Numbered from the stretch's first letter, positions 1 to 9,198 are shown. The stretch is DNA of 64,000 nt from an uncultured Pseudomonadota bacterium (GCA_913057905.1 CAJXPB010000003.1:310001-374000); one strand, 5' to 3'. Made by a program: numbers and translations. The notes: a model not told the origin generated them from the sequence alone.

Positions 1-1563
1 CTCCTTTTTTTGCTCCCCGAGATCGCTCAACTTTTCGCCGAGCTTTTCGATCTCGCCTTTCGCCTCTTCGACGTCATCGACGGTCGACCGGGCCTTGCTG
101 AGCTCGAGATTGCGCTCGTTGAGCCGATCGCGCTTCTCTTTGGGCGTCGACGCGTTGCCGAGGGTGTCGTGTAGCTTCCGCTCACAGCGGTCGAGCTCCT
201 CCCGCAATCGTTCGGACCAAGAGGCGTCGTCAGACTTCGATACGTCTGCACCGACGACTTCCCGCACCGTCTCCTCTAGCTCGGCTTCAGCCTCGCGCAC
301 CTCCTCTCTGGCATCGTCGAGCTCTTGGCGAGCCTCGCGAACCCGATCGGCCGACTCCCGGGCGGCCGAGAGGCTCTCGGTGCGGCGCCCTCGAAGATCC
401 TCGAGCCGCGTCTCCAGCCGCTTGCCCTCTTCGATATCGTCTTTTTTATCACTGTAGTTCTGCTCGGCCTCTTCGAGCTCTTTTTCCGCGGCCTCGAGAG
501 CTTTGTCGGCCTCGTCGACGGCCTCTTTTCGCTCTTTTTTTTGCCCCTCGAGGGACTCGATCTTTTCGCCGATCTCGTCGAGTTCGGACTCGAGTTCTTC
601 GACCCGCCGCGGACTCGTCCCGAAGTTCCTCGCCTCCTGGTCGCGCTCGAGCCTCTCGAAGTCCTCGTTGTGCTCTCTCTTTTCCGCCTTGCCCGCCTCC
701 AGTTCCCTCGCCGTGTCGGCGTGCTCCTCATGCAATTCGGCGCGCCGCTGAAGCCAGTCGATAAAGTCGACGGCATCCTGGTGCCATGTCTCCAGACCCT
801 CGAGGATCGCCTGGCGGTCTTCGCGTTCGGCCCGCGTCGCTTCGAGCTTTTCGGCCGGTGACTTTTCTTCGCCCTCGAAACTCTCGACCTCCTCTTCGAG
901 CGCTTCCAGCGCATCCCGCTCCGAACGCCAGCGCTCCTGAGCCAGACGGCCGAGCTCCTTGTAGACGCTCGTGTCGGTCAAACGCTCCAGGATCGACGCC
1001 TTCTCCTCGGCGTCGGCCTTCAAAAGAGCGGAGAACTCGCCCTGCGCCAGCATCACGCTGCGCAAGAAGTCCTGCATCTCCATGCCGCCGAGCACCGCCT
1101 CGAACTCGTCTTCGTAGTCCTTTTTCGTCGTGCTCGAGACGAGCTGGTGCCAGCCGTCTTCGACCCTCTTGAACAACTCCCGGCGAGGGGTCTGAGGCGT
1201 CGCGCCGGGCTTTTCGTAGGCGCGGCGAAAATGCCACCCCGCCCTGTAGCGATTTCGCACCCGCGCTCCGTCGCGCCCGGCGTCCTCCTCGATGACGCTA
1301 AACTCCACCTCCGCCTTCGACTCGCCGGTCCCGTAGGAGTTGACCCGAGCACCGATGTCATCGAGCGAATTCGCGCGATTCGTCTGGCGAGGCGTCTCGC
1401 CAAAGAGCGCCAGACACACCGCATCGAGAATCGTCGTCTTGCCCGAGCCGGTCGGGCCCATGATCAAGTACAGCGGCGCGCCATCGAGATCTTCATCGAA
1501 GTCGACCTCCTGGACCCCGTACAGCGAGTTGATGTTTTCGACGGTGATGCGGTGAAACTTCAT
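1..1563 (-). CDS. sbcC: SbcC-type SMC-like nuclease ATPase, partial (C-terminal end outside window)
   Basis: This is the ATPase/coiled-coil subunit of the SbcCD (Mre11-Rad50-like) nuclease, which opens DNA hairpins and double-strand ends. The protein begins MKFHRITVENINSLYG and has a Walker A loop GPTGSGKT near residue 38, followed by ILDAVCLALFGETPR as in Rad50/SbcC. From about residue 190 to the window edge it is an almost continuous E/R/K-rich coiled coil. The frame stays open to base 1, so the C-terminal half with Walker B and signature motif is missing from view. The start ATG overlaps the sbcD stop by 4 bp (ATGA), showing translational coupling. Identification is firm from the N-terminal lobe and the sbcD neighbour. 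Confidence 0.93.
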   Translation of the reverse strand, partial: MKFHRITVENINSLYGVQEVDFDEDLDGAPLYLIMGPTGSGKTTILDAVCLALFGETPRQTNRANSLDDIGARVNSYGTGESKAEVEFSVIEEDAGRDGARVRNRYRAGWHFRRAYEKPGATPQTPRRELFKRVEDGWHQLVSSTTKKDYEDEFEAVLGGMEMQDFLRSVMLAQGEFSALLKADAEEKASILERLTDTSVYKELGRLAQERWRSERDALEALEEEVESFEGEEKSPAEKLEATRAEREDRQAILEGLETWHQDAVDFIDWLQRRAELHEEHADTARELEAGKAEKREHNEDFERLERDQEARNFGTSPRRVEELESELDEIGEKIESLEGQKKERKEAVDEADKALEAAEKELEEAEQNYSDKKDDIEEGKRLETRLEDLRGRRTESLSAARESADRVREARQELDDAREEVREAEAELEETVREVVGADVSKSDDASWSERLREELDRCERKLHDTLGNASTPKEKRDRLNERNLELSKARSTVDDVEEAKGEIEKLGEKLSDLGEQKKE

Positions 1564-2945
1564 CGCTCCCCCTCGTCGCGCCCCTGGTAGTCAGCCAAGA
1601 TCTCGTGGAAGGCGTCGACTAGCCGGTCACCGGGCCCGTCGGCGTCGGGGTTCTTCTTTTCGTACATCCTCTGGAACACCTCGGTGTGATCCATCTCCTC
1701 GAAGGGCGGCACCTCGCGCTCGTCGTCCTCCGACGCTCTGCCGTCGCCGATTGACTCCTCTCTGTTTCCGACGATGATCGGGCGCTCGTCGGCATCGGGG
1801 AACGCTTCGGCCAACACCTCGTTTAGCGCCGACAGATAGTTGCCGATGAACTCGTCGGACTCCACCTCGACGATGACGTAGACCGCCGCCGGCAGCTCGC
1901 CATCGGTCGACAGGTTCCGAAGCTTCTCTTTGAGCCGCTCGACCGTGCCTCGAAGCTCCAGAATATCTCGCCATCTGGGGACCGTAACGGGATCGACGGT
2001 CAGCTCCGCCTGTCCAGCTCCGGTCAAATCGAGCTGTTGGCCGGACCCAAAACCGATCTCGACGACCTGGCGACGCGGGGTATCCTCCTCCTTGGTGGTA
2101 GGCACGGGCGTGCCGCTGTAGCGGATGTGACGGGCACCGCCGACCGGCATCGGCCGATGGATGTGTCCCAGGGCCACGTAGTCCCATCCGGCGCCGAAGA
2201 TCCCGGGATCCATCGCCTGGATCGCACCGATATCGCGAGCCTCGAACCCATCGCGCATATCATCGGGCCTGGGGCGCGAGGTCCGGTGGATGCCGGTGTG
2301 AAAGTCGCCCTCCCGCGCCTCGTCATCTTCGCCATAGACGGTCAAATGACCGGTCGCGATCTTGGCCGCATCGGGCCACTTGTCGGCGGCGCGCTTCGCC
2401 AAGTCACCATACAGATCGGCAAACGCCTGGCGGTATCTTTCCCTGAGCCCGCGCTCGCCGTCGTCTTGGGTGCGCACGCCGAGCTGCGCCTCGCGCACGT
2501 ACGGGACGGCGGCGACCACCATCTCGACCTCGCCGGACTCGCCCTCGATGGGCACCAGGCACTCGTCCCAGTCCTCTCGGTCGCGTGGGATGCGACCCAC
2601 GACCGTTACGTCCAGAGCGCTCAACACCGCTGCCGGCGCCTCCAGACCCGACGGCGAGTCGTGGTTGCCCGCCACCACCACGACCTTGCGGAGGGTGTCG
2701 ATCCGCGCGCACTCCACCAGAAAATCGTAGTAGAGCTTTTCGTCCTGACTCCCCGGATTTTGATAGTGAAAGATGTCGCCCGAGACGACGAGGACGTCGA
2801 TCTCGCGCTCCCGGATCGTGTCGATCAACCAATCCAGAAACCGCGCGTGCTCGGGACCGCAGTCGACCTGCTCGATCGAGGTCCCGAGATGCCAATCAGA
2901 GGTATGTAAAACCCGCACTCTTGCTCCGTCCAAATTCAGATGCAC
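1560..2945 (-). CDS. sbcD: SbcD-type exonuclease subunit (metallophosphoesterase)
   Basis: This is the nuclease subunit of SbcCD, an Mn-dependent calcineurin-like phosphoesterase of 461 aa. The phosphoesterase signatures appear in order: HTSDWHLG near residue 15, SGDIF near 57, GNHD near 93, then GHLT and GHIHRP near 195 and 260. A C-terminal capping region of about 150 aa follows. The first ATG gives about nine residues ahead of the usual RVLHTSDWHLG start, so an internal GTG start just before it is possible. It overlaps the downstream sbcC by 4 bp and the two form an operon. The length is within the normal range of the family. Confidence 0.94.
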   Translation of the reverse strand: MHLNLDGARVRVLHTSDWHLGTSIEQVDCGPEHARFLDWLIDTIREREIDVLVVSGDIFHYQNPGSQDEKLYYDFLVECARIDTLRKVVVVAGNHDSPSGLEAPAAVLSALDVTVVGRIPRDREDWDECLVPIEGESGEVEMVVAAVPYVREAQLGVRTQDDGERGLRERYRQAFADLYGDLAKRAADKWPDAAKIATGHLTVYGEDDEAREGDFHTGIHRTSRPRPDDMRDGFEARDIGAIQAMDPGIFGAGWDYVALGHIHRPMPVGGARHIRYSGTPVPTTKEEDTPRRQVVEIGFGSGQQLDLTGAGQAELTVDPVTVPRWRDILELRGTVERLKEKLRNLSTDGELPAAVYVIVEVESDEFIGNYLSALNEVLAEAFPDADERPIIVGNREESIGDGRASEDDEREVPPFEEMDHTEVFQRMYEKKNPDADGPGDRLVDAFHEILADYQGRDEGER

Positions 2946-3245
2946 CGGAAGTCGTCAGCATCTATCTTGGACGCGATCGACCGCTTCGCAAAGCCTCAAA
3001 TCCACTTCAGGAACTTTCGTCGATCGTACTGGGCAGAAAGAAGACTTCGTTGAGAGGATTCAACCCAAAAACATCGGGCTGAATTGGGGCGGGTTTTCGA
3101 AGAGGCCTCGTCACGAGGCAAAATCAGCGCCGATAGGCCGACGGTCGAGCCTCGCAGGCGATGCAGCGCATCGTCGAGAAGTGAGACCGAGGGATCTCGG
3201 TGCTGATGCGCCGCAGTAGAGGCCTCGAGAACAACCCGGCCCAAT
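2946..3245. other. Intergenic region, no supported gene
   Basis: This 300-bp gap lies upstream of sbcD on the minus strand and should hold the sbcDC promoter. Short overlapping frames exist on both strands, but none has convincing codon use, a ribosome binding site or a recognisable product. No tRNA or clear terminator was seen. Confidence 0.5.
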
Positions 3246-3461
3246 TCAGGTATGCATTCTTGGCATCATTGCTGGAATCATGAAGGCGAGGAAGAGGCCG
3301 CCGGCGATGCCCAGGTACAGGAAGTCCAGGCTGCCGGTGGCCCATTTGGCGAAGAACATCAGGGTCAGGAAGCCGAAGCAGGTGCCGACGGTGGCAAAGA
3401 AGACCCAGGGGGCCTGGTGGAGCGGTTCGTCGTGCTCTTCGTCGTGTTCGGTTGCGCTCAT
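3246..3461 (-). CDS. Small two-helix membrane protein, unknown
   Basis: A 71-aa protein with an acidic, His-rich N terminus (MSATEHDEEHDEPLHQ) followed by two hydrophobic helices at about residues 18-38 and 44-65. The second helix ends in a Met-rich tail. The pattern suggests a small inner-membrane protein with both ends on the same side. I do not recognise the family. A shadow frame on the plus strand covers the same bases, but the clear hydrophobic segmentation favours this frame. It stands alone between sbcD and the 508-aa membrane protein, both on the same strand. Confidence 0.6.
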   Translation of the reverse strand: MSATEHDEEHDEPLHQAPWVFFATVGTCFGFLTLMFFAKWATGSLDFLYLGIAGGLFLAFMIPAMMPRMHT

Positions 3462-3544
3462 GGTTTGGCCTCGTTGCGGACGGGAACATACGGCTGGCGG
3501 ATATAGGCTAACCCGCCGGTCCGGTCAACTGATCCGGGGTCACA

Positions 3545-5071
3545 TCAACCCGACTGCGTGTACATCTCCTGCGGGGACGACTGCTCGATCTCGGACTCCA
3601 GGTCCTCGAGGGTGACATCGGAGCCGAGCTCGCGGGAGAGTCGTTCGTCGAAGTCGTCCATCTCCGATTCCTCCAGGCTCTTTTCGTCCTCGTCCGACGA
3701 AAAGACCGTCTGGCCGAAGATGACATTTTCGTTTGCGGCCTGCTGACGAGATTGCTCGGCGGCGTCGTACTGCCGGGCGATCTCTGGGAACACGTACTGC
3801 ATGTCGCCATCTTCGGTCACATCGACGTCGCCCTCGTAGTCGACCATCAGGTCGTCGGCCAGCGGCTCGGGCAGGACGTGCTCCTGGATCGGCTCGGCCT
3901 CGCCGGAATTGGCCGATTCGAAGACCACACCCAGGGCCTTGCGGCGCTGGTTTTCCTTTTCGACTTTCTTCTTTTCCATCGCACGCTGCACGCGCCGAAA
4001 CAGCGGCACGGCGAAGAACATGGCGCTGAAGATGAACGGCACCCAGCCGAGCCCGATGGTCACGCCCAGGGTGGCGCCCTCGAGCCCGAAGGTCACAATC
4101 GACGACATCACCAGGTTGAATCCGTTGAGGATCGTGATCCAGACGTTCGTCGACTTGGGGTTGCCGGTCAGCGGCGGCAGCTCGACCATGCGGTTCCAGA
4201 TCGGCTGCGGCTCGCGCTGTTGGGACTGGTCGGCGCTCTCCTCGTCGGCGGTCACCCGGAGCTCGTCGAATCGATACACCAGCGAGCCCTCGTCGGAGAC
4301 GTCGACGTCGCCGCGAAAGCGCATGATGCTGGCGGTCAGGGCGTTGTCGGCCTTGTCGAGCGACTGCCCGGAACGCGAGGCCCACTCGGCCGCCGTCACC
4401 CGGCCGCGGCGGTTTCTCACAAACGCGGTAAAGGCCTTTTCGGTCGCAAGGGGGTCCTTCTGCTGGTCGCCATCCGGCCCGAAGAGGTATCGAAAGATCT
4501 TTTCGTAGAACGGTTTTTCGGGCTTCGACTTTTTGCGCCGACTCCGCAGACGCTGGGCCCGACGGCCGAGGCCGCCGTAGCTGAAGAGGTCCCACCAGAA
4601 CAGAAACTCGAGCATCCGTGCCAGCAGGTAAAAGGGCAGCACGGCGATCTCGCCGCCCCCGGAATCCTCGTCGCCCGCCGTCAACGCCGCGATGCTCAGT
4701 CCCACCAGAATCAGCACGAAGACGACGGTGTAGCCGACCAGCATCACCATCGTCCACGCCTTGAAAAACGCCACGAAGGCCTTCCACATCCACTGGCGCG
4801 CCCGGTGCCACCAGCGGCCCGGGTCTTCACCGCGCCGTGTAAACGACGGGTCGAACCGGTAGCGGAGGTTGCCGTCGTCGTCGACGTCCAGGTGGCTTTT
4901 GTACTGCGTCAACATGCGACGCAGTACCGTCTCGACGCGGTCGTACGGCAGCCCCGTATCGGCCGCGACGTCCCCCACCGTCGCCTCGCCATCGCGTTGT
5001 TTGAGGCTCTCGAGTACGCGGTCTTCGAACTCGTACTTCGACAGTTCCTGGGATTCTTCTTGGTCAGTCAT
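3545..5071 (-). CDS. Membrane protein with three winged-helix-like repeats, unknown
   Basis: A 508-aa protein of unrecognised family. An N-terminal helical region (about residues 10-70) resembles a winged-helix unit and ends in LDVDDDGNLRYRF. A second unit (about 205-270) ends in VDVSDEGSLVYRF, and a third partial unit near 415 ends in VDVTEDGDMQYVF, so one module appears three times. Between them are hydrophobic segments at about 93-130, 145-165 and 315-355, so the modules are probably held at the membrane. The C-terminal 60 residues are acidic. It lies 30 bp downstream of the WYL-domain gene on the same strand and is probably co-transcribed with it. DNA or ligand sensing is possible but unproven. 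Confidence 0.78.
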   Translation of the reverse strand: MTDQEESQELSKYEFEDRVLESLKQRDGEATVGDVAADTGLPYDRVETVLRRMLTQYKSHLDVDDDGNLRYRFDPSFTRRGEDPGRWWHRARQWMWKAFVAFFKAWTMVMLVGYTVVFVLILVGLSIAALTAGDEDSGGGEIAVLPFYLLARMLEFLFWWDLFSYGGLGRRAQRLRSRRKKSKPEKPFYEKIFRYLFGPDGDQQKDPLATEKAFTAFVRNRRGRVTAAEWASRSGQSLDKADNALTASIMRFRGDVDVSDEGSLVYRFDELRVTADEESADQSQQREPQPIWNRMVELPPLTGNPKSTNVWITILNGFNLVMSSIVTFGLEGATLGVTIGLGWVPFIFSAMFFAVPLFRRVQRAMEKKKVEKENQRRKALGVVFESANSGEAEPIQEHVLPEPLADDLMVDYEGDVDVTEDGDMQYVFPEIARQYDAAEQSRQQAANENVIFGQTVFSSDEDEKSLEESEMDDFDERLSRELGSDVTLEDLESEIEQSSPQEMYTQSG

Positions 5072-5101
5072 AGACCGCCGGGTCTGAAAACATCGGTAAG
5101 A

Positions 5102-5851
5102 TCAGTCGAGCAGACTCATCTGCGAGTCGCTCTGTTCGCCGTCTTCGTCTTCGGGTAGATCGTCGTCCTGTAGATCGGTCGGTTCGGTGGGAGCCATCGG
5201 TTCGGTATCCTCCTCCGGCTCCCAGGGAATCGTCTCGTCGGCCGGACGGACGTCGGCGATTCGACTCATCCGAAACACCCGCTCGTCGCGGCGCAGGTGA
5301 CACCAGCCGTGCAGATAGGTCTCGGCCTCGAGGCTGATCGGGCTGACATCGCGGTGAGTCAACTCCCCGCGACCGTGGGTGTAGTAGTCCATCGAGAGAT
5401 CCTCTTTGTGAGCGATCGCCCACTGGATGATCTCGACCTTCGAGTTTTTGGGAGTCGGCGTCTCGAGGTCCGGAGTCTCCTCGTGAGACCACTCATCGGG
5501 GTCGATCGAGCGGGCCAGCCACAGCAGGATCTCGTAGGCCTCGATCTCGATTTCCATGACCTCCTTGCGATCGAAGGTCTTCAAAAGCTTGCGCGCCACC
5601 GACTCGAGGGCCCGTCTCGGCGCCCGCGTGCCCCCCTGTTCGCGCAGGTTTTCCAGAATCAAACACGCCAGGGCCACGGCCCCGCGCTCGTCGGCGTCCT
5701 CCAGGACGACCTGCCCGGGCCCGTCCGGAAACTCCAGCTCCTCGTCGGCATTCTCCAGGCGCGACTCGGAGCGCTGCAGTCGCTCGGCGATCCGACCCTT
5801 GATGGTCGGGATCGCAAACGGCCCGTCGTTTTTTCCCTTGTTGCTCGACAC
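5102..5851 (-). CDS. WYL-domain protein, putative regulator
   Basis: The C-terminal half carries a WYL-type domain. About 65 residues starting VEIIQWAIAHKEDLSMDYY run through RDVSPISLEAETYLHGWC to ERVFRMSRIADVR, the usual ligand- or nucleic-acid-sensing fold linked to transcription control. The N-terminal half is helical, and a recognisable HTH is not obvious. The tail is acidic. I chose the GTG at 5851, preceded by GACGAGG. The frame continues upstream to 6019 through an Arg-rich stretch of poor protein character. An ATG at 5902 is the alternative start. A TATAAT hexamer on the minus strand at 5900-5905 would place the promoter just ahead of the GTG. Confidence 0.72.
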   Translation of the reverse strand: MSSNKGKNDGPFAIPTIKGRIAERLQRSESRLENADEELEFPDGPGQVVLEDADERGAVALACLILENLREQGGTRAPRRALESVARKLLKTFDRKEVMEIEIEAYEILLWLARSIDPDEWSHEETPDLETPTPKNSKVEIIQWAIAHKEDLSMDYYTHGRGELTHRDVSPISLEAETYLHGWCHLRRDERVFRMSRIADVRPADETIPWEPEEDTEPMAPTEPTDLQDDDLPEDEDGEQSDSQMSLLD

Positions 5852-5899
5852 GTCTCGGCCCTCGTCTCGGTCTCGGATGCGCCGTCCTCGCGGCTCCCA

Positions 5900-5905
5900 C
5901 ATTAT
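5900..5905 (-). promoter_or_regulatory. Possible -10 box for the WYL gene
   Basis: The minus strand reads TATAAT here, a perfect -10 hexamer in otherwise GC-rich DNA, about 50 bp ahead of the GTG start at 5851. No good -35 box is visible at the usual spacing, so this is only a weak promoter call. Confidence 0.3.
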
Positions 5906-6009
5906 AAGGGCGGGACTCGAACTGACTACCGTCCCTCGACAACTCCTCCCCGCCGGCGCCGCGGCCCCACCGGGTAACAGACTGTTTCTGGATTGAAACG
6001 CTCGAAGCG

Positions 6010-6047
6010 TTGACAACATCTCAAAGTTGACGACCTTGAATGTTGTC
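6010..6047 (+). promoter_or_regulatory. Inverted repeat ahead of yceI, possible operator
   Basis: GACAACAT at 6012-6019 is matched by the inverted copy ATGTTGTC at 6040-6047, spaced about 20 bp. The left arm overlaps a TTGACA hexamer (6010-6015). It lies about 75 bp upstream of the YceI start and looks like a repressor or activator site, but no regulator can be named. Confidence 0.35.
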
Positions 6048-6123
6048 GAAGCGCGGTGGTGGACTCCATCGCGCCGTAGTGGAATGATTCAACGTTTAAC
6101 CAATCTCAACCAAGGAGAGTAAC

Positions 6124-6723
6124 ATGAAGAACCGTAAAGGACTGTTGACTGGATTGATCGCCGTGCTCGCCTTCGTCCTCGTGCCGACGCTGAGCTTCGC
6201 TCAGGACGACGCCGAGCAGACCTTCTCGATCGACCCGGCCCACTCGAGCGTGCTGTTTCGGGCCAACCACATGAACATCGGCTACGTCTTCGGGATGTTC
6301 CCCGAGGTCGGCGGCGAGTTTACGTTCAACGAGGAAGACCCCGCGGCCAGCTCGGTCAGCATCGAAGTCGAGGCCGGCAGCGTCGAGACGTTTGTCGACA
6401 AGCGCGACAAGCACCTTCGCAGCCCGGACTTCTTGAGCGCCAAAGAGTTCTCGACGATCACCTTCGAGTCGACCAGCATCGAGCAGACCGGCGACAAGAC
6501 CTTCGAGGTCACCGGCGACTTCACGATCCGCGACGTCACCAAAGAGATCACCATCGACGTCAAGCACCTCGGCTCGGGCAAAGGTCCGGAGGGCAACTTC
6601 CGCCGCGGCTTCTACACCGAGTTCGACATCGACCGCACCCAGTTCAACGTCGACTGGAACCCCAAAGTGGTCGGCAAAAAGCTGCGCATCATCCTCGCCT
6701 TTGAGGGCGTCGTCAAAAACTGA
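6124..6723 (+). CDS. YceI-family periplasmic lipid-binding protein
   Basis: A 199-aa secreted protein. Residues 1-27 are a classic signal peptide (KNRKG, hydrophobic core, cleavage after SFA). The mature part has the YceI order: FSIDPAHSSVLFRANHM near the start, GMFPEVGGEFTF, DKRDKHLRSPDFL, then DFTIRDVTKEITIDV and a closing beta strand. YceI proteins form a lipocalin-like barrel that binds polyprenoid or similar lipids in the periplasm. The start is firm because AAGGAG lies 7 nt upstream of the ATG. A strong terminator follows, so it is probably monocistronic. Confidence 0.93.
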   Translation: MKNRKGLLTGLIAVLAFVLVPTLSFAQDDAEQTFSIDPAHSSVLFRANHMNIGYVFGMFPEVGGEFTFNEEDPAASSVSIEVEAGSVETFVDKRDKHLRSPDFLSAKEFSTITFESTSIEQTGDKTFEVTGDFTIRDVTKEITIDVKHLGSGKGPEGNFRRGFYTEFDIDRTQFNVDWNPKVVGKKLRIILAFEGVVKN

Positions 6724-6751
6724 CGTCACCTGATCAGGTAGCATGTAGGAC

Positions 6752-6794
6752 CCGCGGCCTCCCGGCGACTCGTTCCCGGGAGGCCGCGGCTTTT
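6752..6794 (+). terminator. Rho-independent terminator after yceI
   Basis: A perfect 14-bp stem: bases 6752-6765 pair with 6776-6789 (core GGCCTCCCGG/CCGGGAGGCC). A 10-nt loop separates the arms and CTTTT follows. It lies 28 bp after the YceI stop codon. Confidence 0.9.
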
Positions 6795-6828
6795 GGCCCC
6801 GCTCACCACGTTCGATGAAGGAACTGCC

Positions 6829-7704
6829 ATGGAAACGGTCATCTTCAACGCAGCCGTCTGGGGCATCCTCGTCCCCGCCACCATCACCGGCCTTCTAATG
6901 CTCGTCGAGCAGCCACCCTGGCGAGTCACATCGGAGTCCGACACGCCGCTCGGATTCGGCTGGGCCGGCGCGCTGACTTTCCCGCTGGGCCTGGTCATCG
7001 CCTACGTCGGTACCGGCGGCGCCCCAAAAAACATTCCGGCGATCGCGTTCGTGGCCGTCCTCCTGGGACTCTTTGAATTCGGCATCCGCAAACCGCAGTG
7101 GGCACGCTGGCTGGTCCGCGCCGTGGCCATCACGACCATCATGTTTGCCCTCATCGGATTTCAGTTCGCCGATTACTGGACAACGCTCGGCCAAGACCTC
7201 CTCTGGGGCACCACGATCGTCGCCATCACCGCGCTGTTGTTCGAAACCTTCGACCGTGTGGGCCGCAACCGCCCCGGGGCCACCGTGCCGCTGACGATGA
7301 TGATCCTGGCGGCCGGCACCGCCGGCTTCTTCGCGCTGGTGGGCACCGCCCGCGTCGCTCAGATGATCGGCGCGCTTGCCGCCGTCGCCGGCGCCGCCAC
7401 CGTCGTGGCGCTCTGGAACTGCAACACCCGCATCGCCCCCGGCGCCTCCACCGCCTGGGGCCTGCTGTACGCCGGACTTACCATGTTCGCGCTGTTCTCG
7501 TTGATGGAACTCCCGCCGCTGGGCCCCTTTGCCATCCTGCTCGTCGCCCCCCACCTGCTGTGGCTCGGTGATGTCGGCCCGCTCAAAAACCTCAGCGGCT
7601 GGAAAGACACCGCCCTGCGCGTCGCCGTGGTCGGCGCCGCAACCGCTGCGGCCCTGGGCTGGACCCAGGCGCTCGTCGGCGGCGGTGGCGGGAGTGTGTA
7701 CTAG
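6829..7704 (+). CDS. Polytopic membrane protein, unknown
   Basis: A 291-aa very hydrophobic protein with roughly eight to nine membrane helices spread over its whole length and short Arg/Lys loops between them. I recognise no domain. The start at METVIFNAAVWG is preferred because GAAGGA lies just upstream. The frame extends 12 codons further to 6793, but that would begin inside the terminator tail of yceI. The glycine-rich end (GGGGGSVY) is unusual. Codon use matches its neighbours. It stands alone between YceI and YchF. Confidence 0.8.
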   Translation: METVIFNAAVWGILVPATITGLLMLVEQPPWRVTSESDTPLGFGWAGALTFPLGLVIAYVGTGGAPKNIPAIAFVAVLLGLFEFGIRKPQWARWLVRAVAITTIMFALIGFQFADYWTTLGQDLLWGTTIVAITALLFETFDRVGRNRPGATVPLTMMILAAGTAGFFALVGTARVAQMIGALAAVAGAATVVALWNCNTRIAPGASTAWGLLYAGLTMFALFSLMELPPLGPFAILLVAPHLLWLGDVGPLKNLSGWKDTALRVAVVGAATAAALGWTQALVGGGGGSVY

Positions 7705-8031
7705 CGCGACGATTCAGGTGCGTGCTTGGCTTGATCTTCGCACGATGGTCTCCCCGCCCTCGCTCGGCGCACCATGCGCCTCGCTCAGACGAGGCAATGA
7801 ATGTCGGTCGCTACGCTCCCTCGCGTCGAGTTCGACGTCCAACCTAAACGTCCAACCTAAACGTCCAACGTGAACGCGTCGCGTGACCCGTGACCCGCGC
7901 CGCCGTCGTACCTCATACGTCGTACGCGCGACGCGATCACGAGTCACCGCGATCTGCCCCTTTTAATAACCCAACTTTTTCTCTATCACCGTCGCCGTCA
8001 CGCGTTTTCGTGAACTACAGCGACGTACATC
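7705..8031. other. Intergenic region with three tandem 13-bp units
   Basis: The region holds three head-to-tail copies of ACGTCCAACCTAA at 7835-7873, the last one diverged. These are followed by palindromic CGTCGTAC/GTACG-type sequence near 7910-7935. The final 70 bp are AT-richer (TTTTAATAACCCAAC) and are probably the ychF promoter region. No gene was seen. Confidence 0.5.
7835..7873 (+). repeat. Short tandem repeat, 13 bp x 3
   Basis: Units lie at 7835-7847 and 7848-7860 (identical) and 7861-7873 (diverged at its 3' end). No function is evident. Confidence 0.7.
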
Positions 8032-9126
8032 ATGAGCCTTTCTGCAGGAATCGTCGGACTGCCGAACGTCGGCAAGTCCACCCTCTTTAACACTCTCTCC
8101 AGCGGCAAAGCCGAGTCGGGCAACTACCCGTTCTGTACCATCGACCCGAACGTCGGGATCATCGAGGTGCCCGACCCGCGGCTGGATACCATCGCAGAGT
8201 ACATCGACACCGAGGAGGTCATCCCCGCGGTCGTCGAGATGCACGACATCGCCGGACTGGTCGAGGGCGCGTCCGAGGGTGAGGGGCTGGGCAACAAGTT
8301 TTTGGCCAACATCCGCGAGACCGACGCCATCATTCACGTGGTCCGCTGCTTCGAGAACGACGACGTGGTGCACGTGGAGGGCTCGGTCGACCCGGTGCGC
8401 GATGTGGAGATCATCGAGACCGAGTTGATCCTCGCCGACCTGCAGACACTGGAGACCAGGCTGGAGAAGGCCAAGCGGGCCGCCAAGAGCCAGGAAAAAG
8501 AGGATATCGAAAAAGCCGAGGCGATCGAGAAAGCCTGGGATGCCCTGAACGAGGGCATTCCGGCGCGGGCGGTCGACTTTACGGAAAACGAGCTCGACTA
8601 CCTGAAGGACAGCCACCTGCTGACGATGAAGCCCGTGCTGTATGTCGCCAACGTCGATGAAGACGACCTGGATGGCGACAGCGAGCACGTGCAGGCGTTG
8701 CGCGAGGTCGCCGAGGAGCGCGGCAGCGAAGTCATGACCGTGTGCGCCGAGATCGAGGCCGAGCTGGCGGATCTGGACGAAGAAGGCCAGCGCGAGATGC
8801 TCGAGGGCCTTGGGATCGCCGAGCCGGCACTGCACAATCTGATCCGAAAGACCTACGAGCTTCTGGGTCTGGAGAGTTTCTTTACCGCCGGACCCAAAGA
8901 GATTCGAGCGTGGACGGTGGAGAAGGGCTCGACGGCGCCGGAGGCCGCCGGGGTCATCCATTCGGACTTTCAGGACAACTTCATCCGCGCCGAGGTCTAC
9001 ACCGTCGCCGACCTCGACGAATACGAGGACGAAGCTACCCTCCGCGAGGAAGGGATGATTCGGCTCGAAGGCAAGGATTACGTCGTCGAGGACGGCGACA
9101 TCATGTTCTTCCGTCACGGGGGTTGA
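8032..9126 (+). CDS. ychF: YchF/OLA1 ribosome-associated ATPase
   Basis: A 364-aa Obg-like P-loop protein that hydrolyses ATP and binds ribosomes. The P-loop [12 protein letters not shown] starts at residue 9. The DxxG region is [19 protein letters not shown] near 80, and the OLA1-type NVDE (in place of NKxD) is near 206. The coiled-coil insertion ([14 protein letters not shown]) and a complete C-terminal TGS domain ([12 protein letters not shown] through the end, with [12 protein letters not shown]) are present. The length is typical of the family. The gene appears to be transcribed alone. Confidence 0.97.
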   Translation: MSLSAGIVGLPNVGKSTLFNTLSSGKAESGNYPFCTIDPNVGIIEVPDPRLDTIAEYIDTEEVIPAVVEMHDIAGLVEGASEGEGLGNKFLANIRETDAIIHVVRCFENDDVVHVEGSVDPVRDVEIIETELILADLQTLETRLEKAKRAAKSQEKEDIEKAEAIEKAWDALNEGIPARAVDFTENELDYLKDSHLLTMKPVLYVANVDEDDLDGDSEHVQALREVAEERGSEVMTVCAEIEAELADLDEEGQREMLEGLGIAEPALHNLIRKTYELLGLESFFTAGPKEIRAWTVEKGSTAPEAAGVIHSDFQDNFIRAEVYTVADLDEYEDEATLREEGMIRLEGKDYVVEDGDIMFFRHGG

Positions 9127-9198
9127 TTAATCGTGGCGGTGGTTACCGATTAAGCAATAGATGAACCCTTCCACTCAAAAGACTCGAGGAGCCTGACG

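Noticed and set aside
276..914. Long Arg/Ser-rich frames over the sbcC region
   Set aside because: They lie in other frames of a coiled-coil coding region with clear SbcC protein. Composition is typical of shadow frames.
2037..2909. 290-aa plus-strand frame across sbcD
   Set aside because: Antisense to a well-matched SbcD gene. His/Ala/Gly-rich without any domain.
3752..5158. 468-aa plus-strand frame opposite the winged-helix membrane protein
   Set aside because: Antisense shadow in GC-rich DNA. The minus-strand frame has clear membrane helices and internal repeats.
5911..5945. Possible tRNA 3' half on the minus strand (TTCGAGTCCC)
   Set aside because: The flanking bases do not form a T-arm stem and no acceptor or anticodon arm could be found.
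7835..7873. Possible CRISPR array
   Set aside because: Units are 13 bp, directly adjacent and without spacers. No cas gene is in the window.
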